Shown here piece by piece: positions 6,896 to 13,655 of a stretch of DNA of 14,302 nucleotides. Numbering within the stretch: the first letter of the stretch is position 1; each line of letters begins with the position of its first letter. The DNA is from Desulfobacteraceae bacterium (GTDB lineage: Bacteria; Desulfobacterota; Desulfobacteria; Desulfobacterales; Desulfobacteraceae): assembly GCA_022712835.1 (NCBI GenBank), contig JAFLJU010000587.1, positions 1-14,302 of the forward strand, written 5' to 3'. Under the pieces are notes generated by a model. That model had not been told where the DNA came from and made no database searches. It saw only the letters and a program-made list of their open reading frames with translations. A program made the position numbers and the translations under genes.

Positions 6896-7195
6896 ATGCT
6901 TGTTTTGGCTAATTTTTTTGAAGCGATTGCCGTGGTGCTGGATTATGCATTGAGTATATATATGTGGATAATCATTGCGGGTGCGGTTCTTTCCTGGGTC
7001 AGCCCAGACCCGTACAACCCCATTGTTCGATTTATAAATACAGCGACCCAGCCGGTTTTTTATCAGATTAGAAAAAGACTTCCGATCAGTTTTGGGGGAT
7101 TTGATATCTCTCCTATAATTGTGATTTTAGTGATCATTTTTCTTCAGACATTTGTTGTGAACAGTCTTCACGGGCTGGCACGCTCAATTGTTTAA
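6896..7195 (+). CDS. YggT family membrane protein
   Basis: The 99-residue protein has two hydrophobic segments (about 9-34 and 71-89) with the family signature between them: SWVSPDPYNPIVRFI at 33-47, TQPVFYQIRKRLP at 51-63, and GGFDISPI at 67-74. YggT proteins are short inner-membrane proteins linked to osmotic-stress tolerance, and in Gram-positive bacteria and chloroplasts to cell or organelle division and nucleoid arrangement. The exact biochemical role is not known. The start is supported by TAAGGG at 6883-6888, seven nt before the ATG. It is the first gene of the plus-strand operon, and divIVA follows after 21 nt. A yggT-divIVA pair is a familiar arrangement. Confidence 0.92.
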   Translation: MLVLANFFEAIAVVLDYALSIYMWIIIAGAVLSWVSPDPYNPIVRFINTATQPVFYQIRKRLPISFGGFDISPIIVILVIIFLQTFVVNSLHGLARSIV

Positions 7196-7216
7196 TCTTA
7201 CACAAGGAGTTTTCTT

Positions 7217-7717
7217 ATGGGTGTAACATCACTGGTTGTCAGGCAAAAGGAATTCACCACCCGGTTTAGAGGATTCGATGTTCAGGAAGTGGATCTCTTT
7301 CTGGAGGATATTTCAAAGGAGCTTGAGTCCCAGGGCCGATCTTTTGAGGAGTTAAAGCAGGAAAACTACCGTCTGGATCTTGAAAATCAGGGATATAGGA
7401 AAAGAGAAGATTCTATGAAAACGGCCATGATTCAGTCCCAGAAGGTATTGGATCAGATGAAGGAAAATGCCAAGAAAGAAGCTCAGTTTACCATTGCCAA
7501 TGCCGGTGTGGAAGCGGAAAAAATATTAAACCGTGCCCATAAACGGCTTTCCCAGCTTCATAGTGATATTATTGAACTCAAGCGCCAGAGAATCCAACTT
7601 GAAATGCAGATCTCTGCGGTACTGGAGTCCCATTCAAAAATGCTTGAGATGACCAAGGAAGAAAATAAGGCCGCAGACGAAACCGATGCTACCTTAAAAT
7701 TTATTAGACAGGCCTAA
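7217..7717 (+). CDS. divIVA: DivIVA-domain protein
   Basis: The 166-residue protein has the conserved N-terminal membrane-binding module, residues 10-33, with KEFTTRFRGFDVQEVDLFLEDI. Phe17 and Arg18 fall at the same positions as the membrane-inserting F17 and R18 of Bacillus subtilis DivIVA. The rest, about residues 30-150, is a long predicted coiled coil of Glu, Lys and Gln heptads. DivIVA proteins sense negatively curved membrane at poles and septa and recruit partners. In Desulfobacterota the role is little studied. It has a strong ribosome site (AAGGAG at 7204-7209). Its position before two pilus-retraction ATPases and a peptidoglycan synthase would suit a polar scaffold for those machines, which is an inference only. 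Confidence 0.93.
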   Translation: MGVTSLVVRQKEFTTRFRGFDVQEVDLFLEDISKELESQGRSFEELKQENYRLDLENQGYRKREDSMKTAMIQSQKVLDQMKENAKKEAQFTIANAGVEAEKILNRAHKRLSQLHSDIIELKRQRIQLEMQISAVLESHSKMLEMTKEENKAADETDATLKFIRQA

Positions 7718-7750
7718 ATTTTCCACAAACCTTAGAGAAAAGGTGTCCAC

Positions 7751-8833
7751 ATGGCTGAGATTGATGCTTTTTTTAAACTCATGCACGACCAGGGCGCATC
7801 CGATCTTCATCTGGCGTCGGGCCAGCAACCGGCATTGAGGCTTAATGGTGATATCGAGCGGATCAAGTACGAAACGCTGACCAGCGATAAACTGAGGGGG
7901 ATTTTGTATGAAATTACCTCCCAGGAAAAAATAAAGGTTTTTGAGGAAACCGGTGATGTGGATTTCGGATATGAAATCCCGGGGTTGGCCCGGTACAGGG
8001 CCAATTATTTTATGCAGAAAAACGGGATCTCAGCTGTTTTTCGTGAAATTCCCTCCAATGTACTGACAGCAGAGCAACTGGGGTTGCCGGATGTTATCTC
8101 CAAATTGGGTAACCTGCCCCGGGGATTGGTGTTGGTAACCGGTCCCACAGGATCTGGTAAATCTACTACTCTTGCCGCCATTGTGGATCACGCCAATAAA
8201 ACTAGGAAAGATCATATTATCACGGTGGAAGACCCCATTGAGTTTGTTCACAAGAGCCACAACTGCATTGTGAATCACAGGGAAGTGGGACTCCACACCC
8301 AGACATTCTCCTCGGCGCTTCGGGGGGCATTGCGTGAGGATCCGGATATCATACTGGTGGGTGAGCTGAGGGATCTTGAAACCATTTCCCTTGCCATTGA
8401 AGCGGCTTCCACCGGTCACCTGGTATTTGGTACCCTTCATACATCCTCTGCCGCGAAAACCGTTGACAGAATTATCGAAGTGTTTCCCTCCACGGAGCAG
8501 GCCCAGATTCGCTCCACCCTGTCCGACGGGTTGCGGGCCGTGGTTGCCCAGGTGTTATTCAAACGGGTGGATAAAAAGGGGCGGTGCGCTGCCATGGAGA
8601 TTCTCATCGCAACACCTGCAGTACGGAACCTGGTTCGGGAAGGAAAAACCCACCAGATTCCCTCCATGATCCAGACGGGAAAACAATATGGCATGCAATT
8701 GCTGGATGATGCCATCATGCAATTGTATAAAAAAGGGTGGATCAGTCCGGAGGAAGCCTATGGCAAGGCCAATAACAAGGGACTCTTCAGGCCATTTTTG
8801 AAAACGCCGCCCAATGATTTTACAGAAGCCTAG
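7751..8833 (+). CDS. pilT: Type IV pilus twitching motility ATPase PilT
   Basis: The 360-residue protein is of normal PilT length. This hexameric ATPase drives depolymerisation of the type IV pilus at its inner-membrane base, giving retraction and twitching motility. The N-terminal domain contains the SDLHLASG signature (17-24). The ATPase core has Walker A GPTGSGKST (131-139), the Asp box VEDPIEF (159-165), Walker B DIILVGELRD (199-208), and the His box TGHLVFGTLHT (221-231). The C-terminal AVRNLVREGKTHQI (290-303) corresponds to the AIRNLIRE motif that PilT needs for retraction, which separates it from assembly ATPases. It starts 33 nt after divIVA with an AAAAGGTG ribosome site. No pilin or other pilus gene is in the window. 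Confidence 0.96.
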   Translation: MAEIDAFFKLMHDQGASDLHLASGQQPALRLNGDIERIKYETLTSDKLRGILYEITSQEKIKVFEETGDVDFGYEIPGLARYRANYFMQKNGISAVFREIPSNVLTAEQLGLPDVISKLGNLPRGLVLVTGPTGSGKSTTLAAIVDHANKTRKDHIITVEDPIEFVHKSHNCIVNHREVGLHTQTFSSALRGALREDPDIILVGELRDLETISLAIEAASTGHLVFGTLHTSSAAKTVDRIIEVFPSTEQAQIRSTLSDGLRAVVAQVLFKRVDKKGRCAAMEILIATPAVRNLVREGKTHQIPSMIQTGKQYGMQLLDDAIMQLYKKGWISPEEAYGKANNKGLFRPFLKTPPNDFTEA

Positions 8834-8834
8834 A

Positions 8835-8882
8835 TTTAGAAATTGATTCAGATGTTGGTTTAGAAATTGATTCAGAAATTGA
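8835..8882 (+). repeat. 18-bp direct repeat with 24-bp period between pilT and pilU
   Basis: TTTAGAAATTGATTCAGA occurs perfectly at 8835-8852 and 8859-8876, followed by a partial third copy (TTCAGAAATTGA, 8871-8882). The repeat fills half of the 110-nt gap between the two ATPase genes. The reading frame of the downstream gene is open through it and would read acidic LEIDS-type repeats, but it has no standard start codon there. Confidence 0.85.
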
Positions 8883-8930
8883 AATAGGGTTATTTGAATC
8901 CGATCCTAGGAAATTAAATGTGTATTGCCC

Positions 8931-8938
8931 AAGGGGAG
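8931..8938 (+). promoter_or_regulatory. Ribosome binding site that sets the pilU start
   Basis: AAGGGGAG lies 5 nt before the ATG at 8944. It is a better match than anything before the in-frame GTG at 8920, so the shorter protein is preferred. Confidence 0.75.
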
Positions 8939-8943
8939 ATGGC

Positions 8944-10110
8944 ATGAAAAAACAGCAGATTGACCATATCCTTTCAAGGATGCTTGACTCCCACACCAAT
9001 GTGTCTGATTTAAATTTGACACCAGGTAAACCCCTCCAGGTGGAAAGTTCCGGGCAACTGGTTCCTGTTGAAATTGAGCCGGCCTATGCCGTTTTGACCC
9101 CTTTTCAAACGGAAATTTTTGCCCTGAATTTAATGAATAATAATCGGAAGCTGACCGAAACCCTTATACGGGAAGGCTCCTGTGACCTTTCCTACCAGCT
9201 GGGTACCAAGGCAAGATTTCGGGTAAATATCTTCTCGCGGTCTGGCAAATACTCCATTGTCCTAAGAAAGCTTGAGACCAAAATTCCTACAATAGAAGAG
9301 TTGAACCTGCCAAAAAGCTTTTTGCCCATGGCCGAAGAGAAAAACGGGATTATCTTTGTGACTGGAGCCACCGGGTCCGGTAAATCCACCTCCCTTGCGG
9401 CGCTGTTGGATAAAATAAATGAAACCAAGTCGGTTCATGTGATTACCCTTGAAGACCCAATTGAATACCAGCATCCCCAGAAAAAATCCACCTTTAATCA
9501 ACGGGAGCTGGGCATGGATTTTGATACCTTTGCCAGCGGGTTGCGGGCGGCCCTTCGCCAGGCACCCAAGGTGATTCTGGTGGGAGAGATGCGGGACAGA
9601 GAAACCGTTGAAATTGGATTGACAGCCGCTGAAACAGGGCATCTGGTATTGTCCACCCTTCATACCGTGGATGCTGGCCAGACCATTAACCGGGTGTTGG
9701 GTATGTTTTCAAGTGAAGAGGAACGGCAGATTCGCATCCGTCTGGCAGATACGGTTCGGTGGGTGGTGGCCCAACGTCTGCTACCCAAGGTAGGTGGGGG
9801 GCGGGTGGCTGCCTTTGAGGTCTTGGGAACCAATTTGCGGGTTAAAGATTCTATCCTGAACGGGGAATCCGAGGGAAAAACCTTTAATGATATCATCATG
9901 GCAGGCAAGTCCCAGGGAATGATTTCCTTTGACGAGTTCATCATCGCCCTTTTTAAAGAGGGACAGATTGATGAAGTTACGGCATCGGCCTATGCATCCC
10001 GGAAAGATATTGTGGGCCGCGGCCTTGATTCCATAAAAAGTGCCCGGGGAGAGTCCACCAGTAATATCGATTCCCTTGAGATTGACCATGGCTATGAAAG
10101 GGAAAAATAA
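8944..10110 (+). CDS. pilU: PilT/PilU-type type IV pilus retraction ATPase (second copy)
   Basis: The protein is 388 residues from the ATG chosen by the ribosome site at 8931-8938. An in-frame GTG at 8920 would add eight residues. It is a second PilT-family secretion ATPase with Walker A GATGSGKST (141-149), LEDPIEY (169-175), Walker B KVILVGEMRD (209-218) and the His box TGHLVLSTLHT (231-241). The N-terminal SDLNLTPGKP (21-30) takes the place of SDLHL. At the site of the retraction motif the sequence is NLRVKDSILNGESEGKTF, clearly different from PilT. This divergence, and the position directly after pilT, fits an accessory retraction ATPase like PilU, which helps PilT under load. The symbol is given by position and family rather than proven orthology. 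The C-terminal tail after residue 350 is polar and poorly conserved. The next gene starts 3 nt after its stop. Confidence 0.88.
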   Translation: MKKQQIDHILSRMLDSHTNVSDLNLTPGKPLQVESSGQLVPVEIEPAYAVLTPFQTEIFALNLMNNNRKLTETLIREGSCDLSYQLGTKARFRVNIFSRSGKYSIVLRKLETKIPTIEELNLPKSFLPMAEEKNGIIFVTGATGSGKSTSLAALLDKINETKSVHVITLEDPIEYQHPQKKSTFNQRELGMDFDTFASGLRAALRQAPKVILVGEMRDRETVEIGLTAAETGHLVLSTLHTVDAGQTINRVLGMFSSEEERQIRIRLADTVRWVVAQRLLPKVGGGRVAAFEVLGTNLRVKDSILNGESEGKTFNDIIMAGKSQGMISFDEFIIALFKEGQIDEVTASAYASRKDIVGRGLDSIKSARGESTSNIDSLEIDHGYEREK

Positions 10111-10113
10111 ACC

Positions 10114-10764
10114 ATGAATATTATCTGCCCCCATTGTAATACACGCTTGAATATTCCGGACCATAAGATACCCAAGGACAAGGATTCTTCTTTTAAATGT
10201 CCCAAATGTCAGGACAAGATCCAGGTGTTCGCCTCGCAATCCAACGCTCCTGTTGCGGGTTCCCAAAGAAAAGAAATTATAAAAAAAGAAACTGTAAAAA
10301 AAGAGGTCATGAGATCTGGGGGGGCATCTTCCCAGGGACAGGAACGCGCGTTGATCATGATGGCGGATTCAACCTACCGATCAAAACTTGTATCCGTTGT
10401 CCAGGGACTTGGGTTCTATGTTGAAACCACCGATTCAATTTCAGAGGCCTTAAAAAAAATGGCCTATCAACTTTATCCCTTCGTTCTTGTGGAGGACTCC
10501 CCTGAGCAAAACCGAGCAGTTGCAGCCATGTTTACCCATATGAATGAATTGGACACCTCTCTTCGGCGGCGTATTTTTCTGATATTATTGAGTGATCAAC
10601 TGCCAACCGGGGACCCCATGTCAGCGTTGCATGCAAGCGTCAATTATGTTCTGGGATCTGACAGCCTGGATCATGCGGCACAATTGTTACCCGGCGCTTT
10701 AACAGAGCATCGAAATTTTTATACGGTTTACAATGAGTCCATGAGGGCGGTAGGTAAGGCCTAG
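10114..10764 (+). CDS. Zinc-ribbon (MJ0042-type) protein with a degenerate receiver-like domain
   Basis: The 216-residue protein is predicted to be soluble. Residues 1-35 form an MJ0042-type zinc ribbon: CPHC at 5-8 and CPKC at 29-32, with the typical RLNIPDHKIPKD in between. A charged linker (about 45-75, with KKETVKKEV) joins it to a domain of about 120 residues. This opens with ALIMMADSTYRSKLVSVVQGLGFYVETTDSISEAL and continues with PFVLVEDSPEQN, the beta-alpha pattern of a response-regulator receiver. The acidic pair expected after the first strand is reduced to one Asp (85), and Glu127-Asp128 stands at the usual phospho-acceptor site, so the domain may not be phosphorylated. No output domain follows. 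Context suggests a regulator or adaptor of the pilus ATPases or of the envelope genes. No function can be assigned from sequence. The ribosome site (AAAGGG, 10097-10102) lies within the end of pilU. Confidence 0.75.
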   Translation: MNIICPHCNTRLNIPDHKIPKDKDSSFKCPKCQDKIQVFASQSNAPVAGSQRKEIIKKETVKKEVMRSGGASSQGQERALIMMADSTYRSKLVSVVQGLGFYVETTDSISEALKKMAYQLYPFVLVEDSPEQNRAVAAMFTHMNELDTSLRRRIFLILLSDQLPTGDPMSALHASVNYVLGSDSLDHAAQLLPGALTEHRNFYTVYNESMRAVGKA

Positions 10765-10770
10765 ATTTTT

Positions 10771-11646
10771 ATGATTCAAAAATGGTATGATCCCTTTAGT
10801 ATCGGCGAGTGGGCCAGGAGAACCTTTTCTTTTTTAAACCTTGGAATTCTGATTTTTACAGTGGCCTTTGGGGCATCAGAATTCCGGTTTGACTGGTGTG
10901 AAAAATTGCTGGGAACATACCTGTTGGCCACAAACGATCTCAGACCCGAAACCGGTGCTCTGTGGGAATTGGGTCAAAAGACATCCAATGCTCATAATTC
11001 CCTTAACAAAATTATTACCCAAAGAGAAGATTCCAAAAGAAGTGTCCAGGGGGCAGATTCTTTTTCCAGGCTGGTGGAAAGTCTGGGTCCCGGGGAATGG
11101 GTCACACTTGAAAAAGAACAATTTAAACAGCTCTATCTTTCCCTTGCTCCGGGGATTGGCCGGCAGCTGATAGATCCTTCCCATCTGGTCTGGTTGTTAA
11201 ACGCAAATACCACAGACAGAATCTTTTGTGAGGGCATGGCCGAGGGGATCAGCCTCTATTTTATTGATTCCCAGAATCGGGTGGTCCGTCAGATCGACCT
11301 AAAAAAGAAAACCATTGTGGAAATTGAATCAGGAAATGTCGCGATCCAGGGGAAGCTTGCGCAAATGGAGGCTTTCTCAAGCCGTATTTATTCTTCGGAA
11401 CAATTTTTTGATGCAATGATCAAACTACCACCCGAGATGATCTCCGAACTGATGGTGGATCCTGCGCTATTGCTCAAGCAAGAAGGATCCATTCAACGGG
11501 TGGGGATCTGGAATGAGGCAGATCACGGGTATATCAAGATGGGATTTGAGTTTGATTACCGGGGGGAAAGCTCGGTGTTGATTATCCAGGCACGGGAGTG
11601 GGCGGTGTGGCAGTTAAGCCTTTTGTTGAAAGGGCAGACCCCATGA
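10771..11646 (+). CDS. Unknown one-TM, probably periplasmic protein upstream of PBP1A
   Basis: I do not recognise this 291-residue protein. It has a short cytoplasmic N-terminus with basic residues (WARR at 14-17) and one hydrophobic segment (about 20-36, SFLNLGILIFTVAFGAS). A long soluble part follows that should face the periplasm by the positive-inside rule. Part of it is predicted helical, and a later part (about 158-190) is beta-like with SLYFIDSQNRVVRQIDL. Two Cys (43, 153) could pair. It begins 6 nt after the zinc-ribbon gene, and its TGA overlaps the ATG of the PBP1A gene by 4 nt (ATGA), so the two are translationally coupled. By analogy with other PBP partners it may assist or regulate the synthase, but this is inference from position alone. 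Confidence 0.75.
   Translation: MIQKWYDPFSIGEWARRTFSFLNLGILIFTVAFGASEFRFDWCEKLLGTYLLATNDLRPETGALWELGQKTSNAHNSLNKIITQREDSKRSVQGADSFSRLVESLGPGEWVTLEKEQFKQLYLSLAPGIGRQLIDPSHLVWLLNANTTDRIFCEGMAEGISLYFIDSQNRVVRQIDLKKKTIVEIESGNVAIQGKLAQMEAFSSRIYSSEQFFDAMIKLPPEMISELMVDPALLLKQEGSIQRVGIWNEADHGYIKMGFEFDYRGESSVLIIQAREWAVWQLSLLLKGQTP
11628..11634 (+). promoter_or_regulatory. Ribosome binding site that sets the PBP1A start
   Basis: GAAAGGG lies 8 nt before the ATG at 11643, inside the end of the preceding gene. It supports 11643 over an in-frame GTG at 11598, which would add 15 hydrophilic residues before the membrane anchor and deepen the gene overlap. Confidence 0.7.
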
Positions 11647-13655
11647 AATTATTTTTGCGTCTCACCTCCTTGATCCGGCTTATATTCTTTTCCGGCCTTG
11701 TGGTCGGTGCCACAGGTATCCTTTTTGCTGGATTTTTAATATTTCATGTGGCCGGGGATTTGCCAAAATTACCCTCCCCCTTAAGCCGGATCATTGAAAC
11801 CCCCCAGAGTCTGATCTATGCCGCAACAGGCCAACTGCTTTGGGGGTTGGGGGAAAGAAAGGCCGTTCCCCTGGAGATGGTGTCAAAGGATTTTATCAAT
11901 GCCATTGTGGCCACAGAGGACCATCTGTTTTTTGAGCACCATGGGGTTAATAAGCTTCGAACCATTAAAGGACTATACGTCACCCTGTTTGAATCGGGCC
12001 GGGTCCAGGGGGCTTCTACCATTACCCAGCAGCTGGCTAAAAATCTATTTTTCAGTTTTGAACAAACCTGGCAGCGAAAATTCAAGGAAATGCTGGTGGC
12101 CCTGCAGATAGAAACGGCCAATACCAAGGAAGAGATTCTTTCTGCCTATATCAACCAGATTTATTTTGGTGCGGGTGCCCAGGGGATTGAAAAGGCCTCT
12201 CAGACTTTTTTTGGAAAACCAGCCCTTGAATTGAATCTGGCCGAGGCCGCTCTTCTGGCAGGTTTACCCAAATCCCCCACTAATTATAACCCTTTTCGGT
12301 ATTATGAAAGGGCGTTGAAACGGCGGGATATTGTCCTGGATAGGATGGTAGCCACTGGATTTATTTCGTCTCTGGAGGCCCAACGGGCAGCGGCTATAAA
12401 ACCAACGCTTCACCAGGGACGCCAGGATGTCAGAAGCGGCAGTTATTTCTTGGATGCCCTGATCAAAGAGTTGATTCACACCTATGGGGAAGATGTGGTC
12501 TTCCACGGGGGAATCCGGGTTTATACCACCCTGGATACCCGCCTGCAATCCTTTGCCCAAAAAGCGATGAAACAAGGTCTTGAAAATCTGGATGCTTTGA
12601 TGGGCATTGATTCTAATAATATAGAAAAAGGTCAAACAAAAAAAGACAGGCCCCAGGGGGCATTGATTGCAATTGACACAGGGTCCGGTGCCATCAAAGC
12701 CATGGTGGGGGGCAGAGATTACTATACCAGCGAGTTTAACCGGGCCATGGACAGCAAGCGTCAGGCCGGCAGCGGATTTAAACCCTTTCTGTATTATGCG
12801 GCCTTTCAAAAAATCGGGGTACATCCCGGGACGGTGATGACGGATAAACCGGTTTCCATAGAGATTAAAGGCGCCAAGGACTGGGAACCCCGGAATTTTG
12901 AACGGCGTTTTGCCGGGGATATGATTTTAAAACGTGCCTTGACCCGGTCTGTCAATACCATCGCCGCGCAATTGGTGACCCTGACAGGTCCTGGGGCCGT
13001 GACGGCCCTGGCCCGTGCCTGCGGGGTAAAAAGTCCTCTGGAAGATGTTTATTCAGTGGCTCTGGGAACTTCTCTGGTGAGTCCTTTGGACATGGCCACC
13101 GCTTTTAGTGTGTTTGCCAATCTTGGGATAAAACATGACCCCTTTTTTTTCTGGCGGGTTGAGGATGCATTTGGGCGGGTTTTATTTGAGCGGATTGTCC
13201 AGAATAAACGGGTGTTGGATCCGGCCCTGGCTTTCCAGGTGGTGGATATGATGAAGGCCGTCGTGGATACAGGATCGGGCCGGTCCATTCGGCATTTGGG
13301 GTTTGACCGGGCGGCTGCAGGGAAAACGGGTACCACTGACGATTATAATGATGCCTGGTTTACAGGGTTTACCCCTTCTTTGAGTACATCGGTCTGGACC
13401 GGGTTTGATAAAAAGAAAAAACTAAAAAGTGCACAAGGCGCAGGGATAACCGGCGGCAGGGGGGCAGCACCCATCTGGGCTGATTTCATGATTAATGCCA
13501 TGAAAGGAGAGCCGGAAAGGGAGTTTATTATTCCGGATAATATCCGGTTTGAGGCGGTGGATCCTTCTACCGGATGTTCACCTGACGCAGCGGGTATCCC
13601 AATTTCTGTACCCCTGAAAACCGGCCAGACCATCTGCAAAGAGGTAACCCCATGA
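11643..13655 (+). CDS. Class A penicillin-binding protein, PBP1A type (glycosyltransferase/transpeptidase)
   Basis: From the ATG at 11643 the protein has 670 residues, compact for a class A PBP. A membrane anchor (about 10-36) follows a short cytoplasmic N-terminus. The glycosyltransferase family 51 domain polymerises lipid II and shows ATEDHLFFEHHG (90-101, catalytic Glu92), GASTITQQLAKN (123-134), RKFKEMLVALQIE (145-157), KEEILSAYINQIYFG (162-176) and LAEAALLAGLPKSP (199-212). The transpeptidase domain cross-links peptide stems and has the active serine in SGFK (S377, K380), SVN (436-438) and KTGT (561-564). The large extra OB-type insertion of gammaproteobacterial PBP1A is absent or short, with residues 255-340 linking the domains. 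The gene is coupled at both ends by ATGA overlaps with its neighbours. Beta-lactams would bind S377. Confidence 0.95.
   Translation: MKLFLRLTSLIRLIFFSGLVVGATGILFAGFLIFHVAGDLPKLPSPLSRIIETPQSLIYAATGQLLWGLGERKAVPLEMVSKDFINAIVATEDHLFFEHHGVNKLRTIKGLYVTLFESGRVQGASTITQQLAKNLFFSFEQTWQRKFKEMLVALQIETANTKEEILSAYINQIYFGAGAQGIEKASQTFFGKPALELNLAEAALLAGLPKSPTNYNPFRYYERALKRRDIVLDRMVATGFISSLEAQRAAAIKPTLHQGRQDVRSGSYFLDALIKELIHTYGEDVVFHGGIRVYTTLDTRLQSFAQKAMKQGLENLDALMGIDSNNIEKGQTKKDRPQGALIAIDTGSGAIKAMVGGRDYYTSEFNRAMDSKRQAGSGFKPFLYYAAFQKIGVHPGTVMTDKPVSIEIKGAKDWEPRNFERRFAGDMILKRALTRSVNTIAAQLVTLTGPGAVTALARACGVKSPLEDVYSVALGTSLVSPLDMATAFSVFANLGIKHDPFFFWRVEDAFGRVLFERIVQNKRVLDPALAFQVVDMMKAVVDTGSGRSIRHLGFDRAAAGKTGTTDDYNDAWFTGFTPSLSTSVWTGFDKKKKLKSAQGAGITGGRGAAPIWADFMINAMKGEPEREFIIPDNIRFEAVDPSTGCSPDAAGIPISVPLKTGQTICKEVTP

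Noticed and set aside
8920..8943. GTG at 8920 as the pilU start
   Set aside because: Weak upstream ribosome site compared with AAGGGGAG before the ATG at 8944.
8030..9944. Several minus-strand open frames of 78-136 codons inside the two pilus ATPase genes
   Set aside because: They are shadows of strongly conserved ATPase coding sequence and have no ribosome sites or domain features of their own.
11598..11642. GTG at 11598 as the PBP1A start
   Set aside because: It would overlap the preceding gene by 49 nt. The ATG at 11643 has a GAAAGGG ribosome site and the common ATGA coupling.
12264..12824. 186-codon minus-strand open frame inside the PBP1A gene
   Set aside because: The PBP frame has all catalytic motifs over this stretch. 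The antisense frame is chance.
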